From contig NZ_CP060716.1 in assembly GCF_014396385.1 (NCBI RefSeq), positions 2,108,001 to 2,172,000 on the forward strand: a stretch of 64,000 bases of DNA. The letters are read 5' to 3'. Shown one piece after another: positions 17,666 to 26,841 of this stretch (position 1 is its first letter; every line of letters starts with the position of its first letter). This DNA comes from Leucobacter denitrificans. Its GTDB lineage: Bacteria; Actinomycetota; Actinomycetes; Actinomycetales; Microbacteriaceae. Position numbers and translations under genes: made by a program. Under the pieces are notes generated by a model. That model saw only the letters and a list, made by a program, of their open reading frames with translations. It was not told the origin of the DNA and ran no database searches.

Positions 17666-18501
17666 TTGAGTGCTCCCGGTCTCCAAGCGCGCAGAGTGAG
17701 GAGTACGAGAAGCGCGGCAGCGAGAAGGAGTAGCGACAGCGCAACAGCCGGGCCGCGCCCGTCGCCACCACCGTTGAATGCGGTGTAGATCGCGAGCGGC
17801 ATGGTCTGTGTCACGCCGGGGGCATTGCCGGCAAACAGTGCGGTCGCCCCAAACTCTCCGAGGGCCCGCGCGAAGCTCAAGATCACCCCAGCAAGCAGGC
17901 CCGGCGCTGCGAGCGGAAGTGTGATGCGTGTGAGCACCATCCACCTTCCGGCACCGAGGCCAGCAGCAGCCTGCTCGTAGCGCACTCCCGAGCCGCGCAA
18001 CGTGCCTTCGACCGCAAGCACCAAGAAAGGGAGCGCCACAAATGCCTGTGCCAATACGACGGCAGGGGTAGTGAACGGCAGCGTGATGCCCCAGAGGCTG
18101 TCGATCGCCTGACCGATCGGGCTCGAGCGCCCGAACAGAAACAGCAGAGCTACGCCGCCCACCATCGGCGGCAGCACGAGCGGCACCGCGACCAGGGTGC
18201 GCAGTAACGCAGACGTGCGAGCGCTCGAGCGGGCCATGAGTAGCGCGAGCGGCACTCCGAAGAGCACGCACAGGACTGTCGCGGCGAGCGCCGTTCCGAA
18301 CGAGAGGCCGAGCGCCTGGAGTGCTGTTTCAGAGGTGATGTCTTGCCACAGCGTCGACCACGAGGCGCGTGAGATGAGCGCGATGAGCGGAAATACGAGG
18401 AGGGCGAGGCCGAGCACGGCGGGGAGAAGGGCAGCAAGCGGAGCCCGACTTCCGGTGTCGTTGGTACGCAAACCACGTTGCTTATGCGCCACTGAATCCA
18501 T
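17662..18501 (-). CDS. modB: Molybdate ABC transporter permease
   Basis: About 279 aa with five to six helices. The ABC permease EAA loop is visible as EQAAAGLGAGRWMVLTRITLPLAAPGLLAG, which contacts ModC. LVLPPMVGGVALLFLFGR is typical of ModB. The start is taken at ATG 18501, inside the last codons of modA (20-base overlap); the longer open frame to 18546 is less likely. Gene order modA-modB-modC on the minus strand, all overlapping. Confidence 0.9.
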   Translation of the reverse strand: MDSVAHKQRGLRTNDTGSRAPLAALLPAVLGLALLVFPLIALISRASWSTLWQDITSETALQALGLSFGTALAATVLCVLFGVPLALLMARSSARTSALLRTLVAVPLVLPPMVGGVALLFLFGRSSPIGQAIDSLWGITLPFTTPAVVLAQAFVALPFLVLAVEGTLRGSGVRYEQAAAGLGAGRWMVLTRITLPLAAPGLLAGVILSFARALGEFGATALFAGNAPGVTQTMPLAIYTAFNGGGDGRGPAVALSLLLLAAALLVLLTLRAWRPGALK

Positions 18502-19273
18502 ACTTCGCCAGGATCTCTTGGCCTGCTTCGCTGAGCACGAAGTCAACGAATGCCTGTGCTGCGTTGGGCTCGGCTGTGCCTTTGAGTGCGACGAGCGGGT
18601 AGCGGTTCACGACTTCTTCTGCACCCTCGGGTTCGAAGCTCTCGACCTGGGCGTCACCGATCACATCGGTCGCGTATACGAGTCCTGCGTCTGCCTCATT
18701 GGCAGCTACCTTCTGCAAGACAGCCGTCACGTTCTGTTCGAGGCTTGCGGGCGTCACCGAAACATCTGCGGCTTCGAGCAGGCGAACAGAGGCGCTCCCG
18801 CACGGCACCTCCGGCGCGCACAACACCGTGGTGACATTCGCAAGATTGGCGAGTGATTCGACGCCGCCCGGATTACCCGAGGGCACGGCCACGACGAGCG
18901 TGTTCGACGCAAACAGCTCTGGGGATTCCGCGTTCCCGGCATTGACGACGATCTGCATGTTTTTCTCGTCGGCAGAGGCGAACACATCGGCCGGAGCACC
19001 CTCGTTGATTTGCGTCGCGAGTGTTGACGAGCCATCGGTGACAAGTTGCTCGACGACGATGCCGGCATGTTCGGCCTCGAATGCCGTTGCGATTTCCTCG
19101 AACGCACCTTTGAGTGATGCGGCCGCAAAGACAGTGATCTCTTGCACCTCGACAGCGGCCGTGCCGCTCTCGGCATCAGCACCAGGGGCGGACGTAGATG
19201 AGCAGGCGACGAGCGTCGAGCTTAAGGCGAGGAAACTGGCCGCAAGCACGGGAACAAAGCGACGCTGACGCAT
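18482..19273 (-). CDS. modA: Molybdate-binding lipoprotein of the ABC transporter
   Basis: 263 aa. Signal peptide with a lipobox (TLVAC, Cys24), then a Ser/Ala-rich linker and the ModA fold starting at ITVFAAASLKGAFEEIA. ADVFASADEKNM (conserved in ModA) and DAGLVYATDV are visible. It captures molybdate outside the membrane and delivers it to ModBC. Ribosome site GAGGGG six bases upstream of the ATG. Divergent from moaA, so Mo uptake and Moco synthesis share a 71-base control region. Confidence 0.93.
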   Translation of the reverse strand: MRQRRFVPVLAASFLALSSTLVACSSTSAPGADAESGTAAVEVQEITVFAAASLKGAFEEIATAFEAEHAGIVVEQLVTDGSSTLATQINEGAPADVFASADEKNMQIVVNAGNAESPELFASNTLVVAVPSGNPGGVESLANLANVTTVLCAPEVPCGSASVRLLEAADVSVTPASLEQNVTAVLQKVAANEADAGLVYATDVIGDAQVESFEPEGAEEVVNRYPLVALKGTAEPNAAQAFVDFVLSEAGQEILAKYGFSGA

Positions 19274-19332
19274 GAAGTTCCCCTCTATATCGGTTTCTTG
19301 GAATCGTAACCTGAATCAAGCCTAGCGAGAGA

Positions 19333-19338
19333 TAGGCT
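19333..19338 (+). promoter_or_regulatory. -10 box of a leaderless transcript (moaA)
   Basis: TAGGCT ends six bases before ATG 19345, with no Shine-Dalgarno sequence; this supports 19345 as the start over the internal Met25. Confidence 0.5.
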
Positions 19339-19344
19339 GAAGGC

Positions 19345-20463
19345 ATGAGCGCTCGATCTCACGAGTCGGCAGCACGCCAAGGAGAGTTCCGCTCCGCGCC
19401 CGGGCGGGGAGCGACGATGCTGCCAGCGACTGGCCTGACCGACCGACTCGGCCGCGAACTTCATGACCTTCGCATCTCGATCACCGATCGGTGCAACTTC
19501 CGCTGTGTCTATTGCATGCCAAAAGAAATTTTCGGCAGAGACTTTCAGTTCATGGAGCGCTCAGAACTGCTCACCTTCGAAGAGATTGAGCGCCTCGCCC
19601 GTGTCGCCGTATCGCTTGGCGTGCGCAAGCTGCGGTTGACGGGCGGAGAGCCGCTATTGCGGCGCGGCGTCGAAGAACTCGTTGCGCGGCTTGCCGCGAT
19701 CCACACCCCTGACGGTACGCCGCTCGACCTTGCACTCACGACGAACGGGTCGGCGCTGCCGGTGAAGGCGGAGGCGCTCGCCGCAGCGGGTCTCGGGCGC
19801 GTGACAATCTCGCTCGATTCGCTGCGAGATGAGCGTTTTCAGGCGATGAACGACGTGCGCTTTCCGGTGAGAAGAGTGCTTGAAGCGATAGTGGCGGCCG
19901 AGGCCGCGGGGCTTGGCCCGGTGAAGGTGAACACTGTGCTCAAGCGGGGCATGAACGACGACGAGATTTTAGAACTCGCCGAGCATTTCAGGGGCGCCCC
20001 GCACCCGCTTCGGTTCATCGAGTACATGGATGTCGGCAGCTCGAACGGGTGGGAACTGAAAGACGTGGTGCCATCCGCTGAGGTCATCAGCCGTATCTCC
20101 GAGGTGTACCCGCTCGTGCCGGTCGCTCCTGCGCACCCGGGAGAAACTGCGAAGCGCTGGCGTTACGCAGACGGCACACCGGGAGAGATTGGCGTCATAT
20201 CAAGCGTGACCGGCGCGTTCTGCGGCGACTGCACCCGCGCCCGCGTCTCCGCCGAGGGCAAGCTCTTCACCTGCTTGTTCGCAAGCGAGGGCACCGACCT
20301 GCGTGCGCTTCTGCGCAGCGGAGCGGCAGACGACGAGCTTGCTGCCGCACTCACCGGCGTGTGGCACGAGCGTGACGACCGCTATTCCGAGATCCGCTCA
20401 CAAGCGAGCGCGAATCGCGGTGGATCGACGCGGCGCATCGAAATGTCCTACATCGGCGGTTGA
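19345..20463 (+). CDS. moaA: GTP 3',8-cyclase (molybdenum cofactor biosynthesis)
   Basis: 372 aa radical-SAM enzyme that, with MoaC, converts GTP to cyclic pyranopterin monophosphate. N-terminal cluster CNFRCVYC (Cys50, 54, 57), TGGEPLLR, and a second C-terminal cluster [10 protein letters not shown]...FTC are present. The protein ends in the family's Gly-Gly tail (SYIGG), which is essential in known MoaA. It appears monocistronic and converges with moaE 15 bases later. Confidence 0.96.
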   Translation: MSARSHESAARQGEFRSAPGRGATMLPATGLTDRLGRELHDLRISITDRCNFRCVYCMPKEIFGRDFQFMERSELLTFEEIERLARVAVSLGVRKLRLTGGEPLLRRGVEELVARLAAIHTPDGTPLDLALTTNGSALPVKAEALAAAGLGRVTISLDSLRDERFQAMNDVRFPVRRVLEAIVAAEAAGLGPVKVNTVLKRGMNDDEILELAEHFRGAPHPLRFIEYMDVGSSNGWELKDVVPSAEVISRISEVYPLVPVAPAHPGETAKRWRYADGTPGEIGVISSVTGAFCGDCTRARVSAEGKLFTCLFASEGTDLRALLRSGAADDELAAALTGVWHERDDRYSEIRSQASANRGGSTRRIEMSYIGG

Positions 20464-20478
20464 GGCTGGCTTGAATGC

Positions 20479-20904
20479 CTAGAGCCCGACCCAGTCAGAT
20501 GAGCCGCTCGTGTAGTGCTGCCGCTTCCAAATCGGCACTTCGGTTTTGATCCGCTCAACGAGCGTCTCGATCGCCGCGAATGCCTCTGCGCGGTGGGCAG
20601 ATGCGGCTGCCGCAACCAGTGCCGCATCGCCGATCTCGAGCGAGCCGACCCGGTGCCAGGCCGCGAGCCTCACGCCAGTTCGCTCGGTCTCCTCGCGCAC
20701 GACTTTCGCGAGCAGCTCCTCCGCGAGCGGATGCGAGCTGTAGTCGAGCGCGCGCACGTCTTCGCCGCCGTCATGGTTGCGAATGACTCCGTGAAACAAC
20801 GTCACCGCACCACAGTCGGGTGCATTCACCGCCTCGCGAACAGCAGCCTCGTCAATTGGGGTGTCTGTCACCCGCGCAAACACGCCTGTCGCAGTCTCGG
20901 TCAT
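20479..20904 (-). CDS. moaE: Molybdopterin synthase catalytic subunit
   Basis: 141 aa. With thiocarboxylated MoaD it puts two sulfurs into cPMP. Seen: GAVTLFHGVIRNHDGGEDVRALDYSSHPLA (substrate loop), RVGSLEIGDAALVAAAASAHRAEAF, and the catalytic lysine region RIKTEVPIWKRQHY. It overlaps moeZ by four bases and is translated after it on the minus strand. Confidence 0.95.
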   Translation of the reverse strand: MTETATGVFARVTDTPIDEAAVREAVNAPDCGAVTLFHGVIRNHDGGEDVRALDYSSHPLAEELLAKVVREETERTGVRLAAWHRVGSLEIGDAALVAAAASAHRAEAFAAIETLVERIKTEVPIWKRQHYTSGSSDWVGL

Positions 20905-22082
20905 GCTGATTCCAATCGTGATTCGTTTCCGGACTCAATGAGCTGCGGCGCCTCGCGAGCGAACTGCTCAATACCGCCCGCCAAGTATTCGGCGTCGATG
21001 CCGTGTTCCTTGAGCAGGTTTGTGGCCCGTATGGATCGCGGACCCTTCGCACAGTACACGGTGACGCGGGCTCCGGGCTCAAGCGACTCAACAAGGTCGC
21101 CCGCCTCAAGCTCCGGCAGTGGTACCGCAATCGACGGCACTATGCGTGCGGCCTCACGCTCATCAGCGTTGCGCACGTCAAGCAGGGTGGGCCTGCCCGA
21201 TTCGAGCCGCGCTATCAGCTCTGTCGCGGTGATCGAGCGTGGTGCCTGTTCTCCCGCGCAGAAGAGTTCGTAATCAATGAGTTCGGTGATCTTTGGTGCG
21301 AGCTCGTCGCGCCCGTATCGAATCTCGCGGGTGCTCGCGCGCATCGCGTCGTACACGAGTACGCGCCCGATAAGAGGCTCGCCGCTACCTGTGATGAGCT
21401 TCATTGCCTCGGTGACGAGGAGCGACCCGATCGTGCCGCAGAGCCCCGGCAGTACCCCGCCTGACGCGCAGGTAACGACGTCGCCGGGATCGGGCGGTTG
21501 TGGGAAGAGATCACGGTACCCCGGGCCATATGCGTGCCACGCGACACTTACCTGACCGTGGTGCCCGAGAATCGAACCCCACACGAGTGGAATACCGGCG
21601 AGTGACGCCGCGTCATTCACGAGATAGCGGGTTGGAAAGTTGTCGCTGCCGTCGATTACCAGGTCGTATTTGCTGAAGATCTCGAGTGCATTCGAAGACG
21701 TGAGGCGCAGGTCGTGTTCGATCACGTTCGTGCCGGGGTTGAGCGCGAGTGCCGTTTCTCTCAGTGAGGTGGTCTTGCGTCGACCGAGGTCTGCTGTTTG
21801 ATGCCCAATTTGTCGGTGTAGGTTCGAGAGCTCGACGACGTCGTTGTCGATGATGCCGATGGTGCCGACGCCTGCGCCTGCAAGGTATGGCACACTCGCG
21901 CTCCCGAGCCCTCCCGCGCCAACAATGAGTACCCGGGCAGCTTGGAGCCTGCGCTGGGCCTCGTCACCAAAGTCGGGCAGCAGCATTTGTCTCGATGCTC
22001 GCTCCTGCTGGTCACGAGTGAGCTGCGGCCCGGGCCCGACGAGCGGCGCGGGTCGCGGTGAATCGGCTTCGCGAGACCTCAT
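20901..22082 (-). CDS. moeZ: Molybdopterin-synthase adenylyltransferase with rhodanese domain (MoeB/MoeZ type)
   Basis: About 393 aa. N-terminal ThiF/MoeB E1-like domain: GAGGLGSASVPYLAGAGVG nucleotide loop, DNDVVELSNLHRQ, DGSDNFPTRYLVND. C-terminal rhodanese domain (LLDVRNADEREAARI, active Cys in VTVYCAKGPRS). It adenylates the MoaD C-terminus and supplies sulfur. The two Cys-x-x-Cys zinc motifs of some MoeB are not evident (only TCASGG and CAGEQ). Start at ATG 22082 is favoured because TATCAT lies six bases upstream. Confidence 0.92.
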   Translation of the reverse strand: MRSREADSPRPAPLVGPGPQLTRDQQERASRQMLLPDFGDEAQRRLQAARVLIVGAGGLGSASVPYLAGAGVGTIGIIDNDVVELSNLHRQIGHQTADLGRRKTTSLRETALALNPGTNVIEHDLRLTSSNALEIFSKYDLVIDGSDNFPTRYLVNDAASLAGIPLVWGSILGHHGQVSVAWHAYGPGYRDLFPQPPDPGDVVTCASGGVLPGLCGTIGSLLVTEAMKLITGSGEPLIGRVLVYDAMRASTREIRYGRDELAPKITELIDYELFCAGEQAPRSITATELIARLESGRPTLLDVRNADEREAARIVPSIAVPLPELEAGDLVESLEPGARVTVYCAKGPRSIRATNLLKEHGIDAEYLAGGIEQFAREAPQLIESGNESRLESA

Positions 22083-22088
22083 ACTCGC

Positions 22089-22114
22089 ATGATACTTGCC
22101 GCGCCTCATACAAT
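22089..22114. promoter_or_regulatory. Divergent leaderless promoters of moeZ and moaD
   Basis: On the minus strand TATCAT (22089-22094) is six bases from the moeZ ATG. On the plus strand TACAAT (22109-22114) is six bases from the moaD ATG at 22121. Neither gene has a Shine-Dalgarno sequence. The whole divergent control region is only 38 bases, so the two -10 boxes are packed back to back and the -35 regions lie inside the opposite coding sequence. Confidence 0.5.
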
Positions 22115-22120
22115 GGGGCC

Positions 22121-22369
22121 ATGGCTACGATCACCGTGCGTTACTTTGCTGCGGCAGAAGATGCGGCCGGCACCGGGCAAGAAGAGTGGGCAGCGCCTAC
22201 CGGGGCAACGCTTGAGTGGTTGCGCGGTGCGCTCGTTGAGAAGCACGGTGATGCGATGGATCGGGCGCTTCGCGGTGGATCGTTTCTCATAGACGGCCAG
22301 GTGCGCCGAGATCCGGGGCCCATAGGCGGTCTAGAGGTCGACGTGTTGCCCCCATTCGCGGGTGGGTAG
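22121..22369 (+). CDS. moaD: Molybdopterin synthase sulfur carrier subunit
   Basis: 82 aa ubiquitin-like protein: ITVRYFAAAEDAAG at the start, VLPPFAGG at the end. The terminal Gly-Gly is the residue pair that MoeZ adenylates and sulfurates. I start at ATG 22121 rather than upstream, because TACAAT sits six bases before it. First gene of the operon moaD-moeA-moaC-mogA. Confidence 0.94.
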   Translation: MATITVRYFAAAEDAAGTGQEEWAAPTGATLEWLRGALVEKHGDAMDRALRGGSFLIDGQVRRDPGPIGGLEVDVLPPFAGG

Positions 22370-22373
22370 CGCG

Positions 22374-23666
22374 ATGACTATCGCCCCCGGTGTACGGACA
22401 CTTGAGCAGCACCGCGACGAAGTGACCGCACTGCTCACTCCGCTGATCGAATCGCTGAGTGGGCGCTTTGAGGGTGTGAATCTCGCGGATCCCGATGCTC
22501 TGGGGCGAGTCCTTGCAACCGCAATCACCGCGCACTCGCCGGTTCCGGCGTTCGATAATTCGCAGATGGATGGGTATGCAGTGTGTGCTGCCGACTTGCT
22601 GCGCGCGTCCAACGAGAATCCGGTTACGCTTCCGCTCGGCCTTACGGCAGCGGCTGGAGATGCCCCGGTTGTGCACGCGTCTCGAACTGCGTCACCCGTG
22701 ATGACGGGTGCAGCGATTCCTGTGGGTGCCGATGCGGTTGTGCCTGTCGAGGCGACAATGTCGCCCGAGTTTCCTGAGCTTGTTCGCGCCGTGGAGCAGA
22801 CGAGCGGGCGAACGCCTGCCGGGAGCGCGACGTTCCTCGAACCGGTCACACACGGAGCGTTCGTCAGGTTCGCAGCCGAAGACATCGCGGTGGGGGACAC
22901 AGTGCTGGATGCCGGGACTCGCCTGACTCCGGCTCGCATTGGTGCGGCGGCGGCTGTCGGCGTGACTCGAGCGCAGGTTCGCCCGCGGATACAGGTGCTG
23001 CTGTGCGCGACCGGTGACGAGCTCACGCACGGAGCGCAGACCACGCTTTCACAGGGGCACATCTACGACGCAAACACGCCCATGCTCGCGGCCGCACTGC
23101 GCGAACTCGGTGCCGAGGTGCGAGTCGTGCGAACGGGCGACAATCCCGACGAGTTTCTCCGAGCTCTGCACGGGGTGACGGGCGAGTACCACCTCGTAGT
23201 GACGTCTGGCGGTATCAGCAAGGGCGCATACGAGGTCGTGCGCGCGGCACTCGCTCCGCTCGGGGTGTGGTTTGGTTCGGTCGCGATGCAGCCCGGCGGC
23301 CCCCAGGGCCTCGGAGAGATCGACAGCTCAAGTGGGCGAGTTCCGGTGCTGTGCTTTCCGGGTAACCCCGTGAGCTCGTTGCTGTCTCTCGAGTTGTTTC
23401 TCGCGCCAACGCTCAAGGGGCTGGCTGGCCGATCCACCACGCCCGACATCGCGCACCTACCGCTCGCCCACGACGTCGACTCGCCACCCGCTAAGCACCA
23501 GATTCGGCGGGGGAGCGTGAACTCAGACGGCACGGTCAGCCTGTCGGGGCCGGGATCGCACCTCATCGGCGACCTCGCCGCGGCCGATGTGCTCGTACAC
23601 CTGCCCGTAGGCCTCGCACACGCAGAGGCCGGCACCACCGTTGAAACCTGGAGGTTTAATGACTGA
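22374..23666 (+). CDS. moeA: Molybdopterin molybdotransferase, MoeA copy 2
   Basis: About 430 aa. Canonical MoeA motifs: [69 protein letters not shown] at 22362 overlapping moaD is possible; ATG 22374 with GGTGGG upstream is my choice. This is the second MoeA in 16 kb, and its active-site loop is closer to the standard form than copy 1. The end overlaps moaC by eight bases. Confidence 0.93.
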   Translation: MTIAPGVRTLEQHRDEVTALLTPLIESLSGRFEGVNLADPDALGRVLATAITAHSPVPAFDNSQMDGYAVCAADLLRASNENPVTLPLGLTAAAGDAPVVHASRTASPVMTGAAIPVGADAVVPVEATMSPEFPELVRAVEQTSGRTPAGSATFLEPVTHGAFVRFAAEDIAVGDTVLDAGTRLTPARIGAAAAVGVTRAQVRPRIQVLLCATGDELTHGAQTTLSQGHIYDANTPMLAAALRELGAEVRVVRTGDNPDEFLRALHGVTGEYHLVVTSGGISKGAYEVVRAALAPLGVWFGSVAMQPGGPQGLGEIDSSSGRVPVLCFPGNPVSSLLSLELFLAPTLKGLAGRSTTPDIAHLPLAHDVDSPPAKHQIRRGSVNSDGTVSLSGPGSHLIGDLAAADVLVHLPVGLAHAEAGTTVETWRFND

Positions 23667-24147
23667 GCAGCTGCACCCAGAAGGGCTCACTCACTTGCGA
23701 GCCGACGGCAGCGCGCACATGGTTGACGTCACTGACAAAGCCGTCACCAAGCGCACGGCGACAGCCGAGGCGTACTTTGTGTCCACGCTCGACACAGTTG
23801 CGCGTCTTATGAATGGTGACTTGCCGAAGGGTGAAGCGCTCGGCACCGCGCGCATCGCCGGAATCATGGCCGCCAAGCGCACCTCAGACCTTATTCCGCT
23901 CTGCCACCCACTGCCGCTCACGCGCATCGAGATCGACTTCGAATCACACGATGACCGTGTGCGGGTAGTCGCGAGCGTCACGACGAAGGGCGTCACGGGG
24001 GTTGAGATGGAGGCGCTCACCGCGGTGAGTGTTGCGGCGCTCACGCTCTACGACATGACGAAAGCGGTGGATCGCCACGCATCGGTCACAGGCATTCGCG
24101 TCTGCGAAAAGAGCGGTGGCAAGAGCGGGGACTGGTCGGTCGAATGA
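23659..24147 (+). CDS. moaC: Cyclic pyranopterin monophosphate synthase
   Basis: 162 aa. Family motifs: [70 protein letters not shown]. It completes cPMP formation after MoaA. ATG 23659 with GGAGG four bases upstream is preferred over the in-frame TTG at 23641. Overlaps moeA (8 bases) and mogA (4 bases). Confidence 0.96.
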   Translation: MTEQLHPEGLTHLRADGSAHMVDVTDKAVTKRTATAEAYFVSTLDTVARLMNGDLPKGEALGTARIAGIMAAKRTSDLIPLCHPLPLTRIEIDFESHDDRVRVVASVTTKGVTGVEMEALTAVSVAALTLYDMTKAVDRHASVTGIRVCEKSGGKSGDWSVE

Positions 24148-24650
24148 ATCCCGGAGCTGCCCGAAGCGCGGCCGTCATCGTGGTGTCCACGTCGGCGGCA
24201 TCAGGGGCTGCCGTTGATGAGACCGGCCCGGTGATTCGCGCGTGGCTCCAAGCGCGCGGCTTCGAGACAGCTGAGGCCGTAGTCGTCGCCGATGGTGAGG
24301 CGGTGGGGGCAGCGCTGCGCGCGCAAGTGGATCAGGGACACCGTGTCGTGCTCACGACCGGAGGTACCGGGATCGCACGCGACGACAGTACGCCCGAAGA
24401 GACCCGCCCGCTGCTCGATGTCGAGCTTCCAGGGCTTGTCAACCTGCTCAGAGAACGCGGACAAGAAAACACCAAGTACGCAGCGCTGACACGAGGCGTC
24501 GCGGGATTTGCTGATGGCACGTTTGTGATGAACCTGCCCGGGTCCCGCGGGGGCGTTGCCGATGGCCTTGCGATACTGGGCGACCTACTCGACCATTTGC
24601 TGGAACAACGAGAGGCCTCGGCGGGGCATCCGCCGAGGCGATCCACGTGA
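24144..24650 (+). CDS. mogA: Molybdopterin adenylyltransferase (MogA/MoaB family)
   Basis: 168 aa. It adenylates molybdopterin before MoeA inserts Mo. Seen: [40 protein letters not shown] (the conserved TTGGTG loop and Thr-Pro-Glu), and [19 protein letters not shown]. It overlaps moaC by four bases; the P450 gene starts 12 bases after. Confidence 0.93.
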   Translation: MNPGAARSAAVIVVSTSAASGAAVDETGPVIRAWLQARGFETAEAVVVADGEAVGAALRAQVDQGHRVVLTTGGTGIARDDSTPEETRPLLDVELPGLVNLLRERGQENTKYAALTRGVAGFADGTFVMNLPGSRGGVADGLAILGDLLDHLLEQREASAGHPPRRST

Positions 24651-24661
24651 AAGGAACTGCG

Positions 24662-25829
24662 ATGAACGCCGAAGCAGCGCGCCCCACGAGCGATCCACAC
24701 CTTGCGATGGAGGTGTCGAATGACCTGCGTGCAAATCTCGACGCACAGCGAGCAGTCTGCCCGGTGCATCACGAATCAGACGGAAGCGTAACCGGTGCTC
24801 TCGCATGCCGAGGTGCGCGACGCAGCGATCGACGCCGAGACGTTCTCGAGCGCGGTTTCGCGATTTCGGGCGATACCGAACAGCCTCGACGGTGACGAAC
24901 ACCGAACGTACCGCGACCTCATCGACACCTACTTCACCGACGAAGAGGTGGCGGCGCAGGAGGCGCAGTGCCGGGCGCATGCGTCAGCGATTGTTGCGGG
25001 TCTTGCCCGCGGCGAGATGGTGCGCACGGTGATTGACATCGGCACCACGTTCGCAGTGCGAGCGCAGAGCACGTGGCTCGGGTGGCCAGAAGATGTCGAG
25101 AATGATCTCGTCACCTGGGTCAATGACAAGCGGGATGCGAGCCGTGAGGGCAATGACGCGCAGCTCGCCGAGATTGCGGATCGCTTCGACGCAATCATCA
25201 CGCGCGTGCTTGACGCGAGCAAGTCTGGAGACCCGGAGAGCGTTACCGCCCGGCTCACCCGCGAGCAGGTCGACGGGCGACCGCTCGAGCACGAGGAGAT
25301 CGTGTCGATCCTGCGTAACTGGACCGCGGGAGACCTAGGTTCGCTCGCTGCGTGCGTCGGCGTGATCGTGCACCACATCGCAACCGACGTAGCGTTGCAG
25401 CGGTATCTTCGCGAGCTCTTGGCCGCTGCAGATCCGCGCCAGTTCGAAGACGCGCTCGAAGAAGTACTCCGCATCGACAACCCGTTTGTCTCAAACCGTC
25501 GCGTCACGACTCGCGATACGCAGATTGCGGGGGTTGATGTGCCTGCTGGCACGAGGGTGCACCTCAATTGGACATCGGCGAACCGTGACTCTGAGGTCTT
25601 CGAGTCGCCCGACTCGTTCAACCCCGACGCGAATCAAGCGCAGAACCTCGTCTTCGGTATCGGGCCGCACGTGTGCCCCGGCCGCGCACTCACCCTCATG
25701 GAGCTACGAGTCATCGTCTCAGAACTCTTGAACCAGACCGACACCATCACGATGTATGCGGGCGAGAAGCCACTGCGCGAGCGCCCGCCAGCGAGCGGCT
25801 GGGCCCAGGTGCCGATCGTGCTTGCCTGA
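24662..25829 (+). pseudogene. Cytochrome P450, frameshifted by a 1-base insertion
   Basis: The C-terminal part has the haem motif FGIGPHVCPGRAL, the ExxR-like ALEEVLRIDNP, and ANRDSEVFESPDSF, so the class is clear. The frame from ATG 24662 (AAGGA six bases upstream) reads MNAEAARPTSDP to ESDGSVT, then drifts into non-homologous sequence. One base later the next frame gives VLSHAEVRDAAIDAETFSS, a standard P450 N-terminal strip, and runs to 25829. One extra G at ~24794-24795 explains it. Restored length is ~388 aa, normal for a soluble bacterial P450. The substrate is unknown. It is oddly placed as the last gene of a Moco operon. The part from GTG 24795 might be made but lacks the N-terminus. 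Confidence 0.8.
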
Positions 25830-25864
25830 CGGGACCGCGCTGAGACAGACGCACTTCGACAGAG

Positions 25865-25870
25865 TACGCT
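25865..25870 (+). promoter_or_regulatory. -10 box of a leaderless transcript (LysR gene)
   Basis: TACGCT ends seven bases before ATG 25878; no Shine-Dalgarno sequence in between. Confidence 0.4.
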
Positions 25871-25877
25871 CGATCCA

Positions 25878-26777
25878 ATGGAAATCAACAAAGCGCGGGC
25901 CTTTCTCGCGGTCGCCGAAGAACTACACTTCGGTCGCGCTGCCGAGCGCCTGCACATCGCGCAGCCGCCGCTGAGCCGCATGATTCGCGCGCTCGAACGA
26001 GAGCTCGACGCCGAGCTGTTCGTGCGTAGCCCTCGTCAGGTGTCTCTCACCCCAGTGGGCGAGGCGCTTGTTGAGCCCGCGCGCGAACTCATTATGCAGT
26101 CTGAGCGCATGTTGCACCTCGTGCGGCGGGTGCAGCGCGGCGAGACCGGCCGCGTGCGCCTCGGATTCTCAGGCGCGTCGATGAATTCAGTCGTGAGCGA
26201 GTTGGTGCGCAGAGCTCATGTGGATCGGCCAGACCTCACCATCGCACTGCAGGGCTCGCAGCTGTCACAGCCCGGGCTCGAGCGACTCAAGGCGGGTGCG
26301 CTCGACGCCGTTGTCGGGCGCTGGGATGTACTGCCGCCGGATATAGACTCGCGAGTCATTGCTCGGGAGCAACTTGTGCTTGCGCTGCCTCGAAACCACA
26401 GGCTCACCTCGCAGCGTGCGGTGTCGGCGACGGATCTTGCGGCAGAGCCGTGGGTGGTGCTGCCCGGGGGCAGTGGATCGACGCTCTCGTCTCGACTCCA
26501 TGAGCTTGCACTGCGGGGTAAGTTTGTGCCGCGCATCGTTGAAACCGCTGCCGATTCGGCCACGCAGCTGCTCATGGTCGATGCGGGTATCGGCGTGGCA
26601 CTTACCTTCTCGGGAGTGCGTGAAAATGTGCCGGTGCACACCGTCGCGTTTTTGCCACTCGAGCCTTCGCTCGGCGAGGTCGAGGTGCGACTCGCGTGGC
26701 GTCGCAACGAGGTGACGCCACCTCTTGCGGCAATTATCGAGACCGCTGAGGGGCTTGGGGCCGCTATCGATACCTAA
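25878..26777 (+). CDS. LysR-type transcriptional regulator
   Basis: 299 aa. Helix-turn-helix near the N-terminus (FLAVAEELHFGRAAERLHIAQPPLSRMIRALERELDAELF), then an effector-binding domain with the typical RVRLGFSGAS opening and two lobes. LysR proteins activate neighbouring genes when a pathway metabolite binds. It is in the same direction as, and directly upstream of, the CoA-transferase and glutaryl-CoA dehydrogenase genes (64-base gap), so it probably regulates them. The inducer would be glutarate or a related acid (inference). Confidence 0.9.
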   Translation: MEINKARAFLAVAEELHFGRAAERLHIAQPPLSRMIRALERELDAELFVRSPRQVSLTPVGEALVEPARELIMQSERMLHLVRRVQRGETGRVRLGFSGASMNSVVSELVRRAHVDRPDLTIALQGSQLSQPGLERLKAGALDAVVGRWDVLPPDIDSRVIAREQLVLALPRNHRLTSQRAVSATDLAAEPWVVLPGGSGSTLSSRLHELALRGKFVPRIVETAADSATQLLMVDAGIGVALTFSGVRENVPVHTVAFLPLEPSLGEVEVRLAWRRNEVTPPLAAIIETAEGLGAAIDT

Positions 26778-26841
26778 AAGGTATTCAACCAGGTCAAAGT
26801 TGATACTTCACATCAACGCGGGCTTCAGGGAGACTGAATCT

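Noticed and set aside
17666..18271. N-terminal extension of the modC frame
   Set aside because: It is antisense-free but out of frame over modB; ModC homology starts exactly at ATG 17665.
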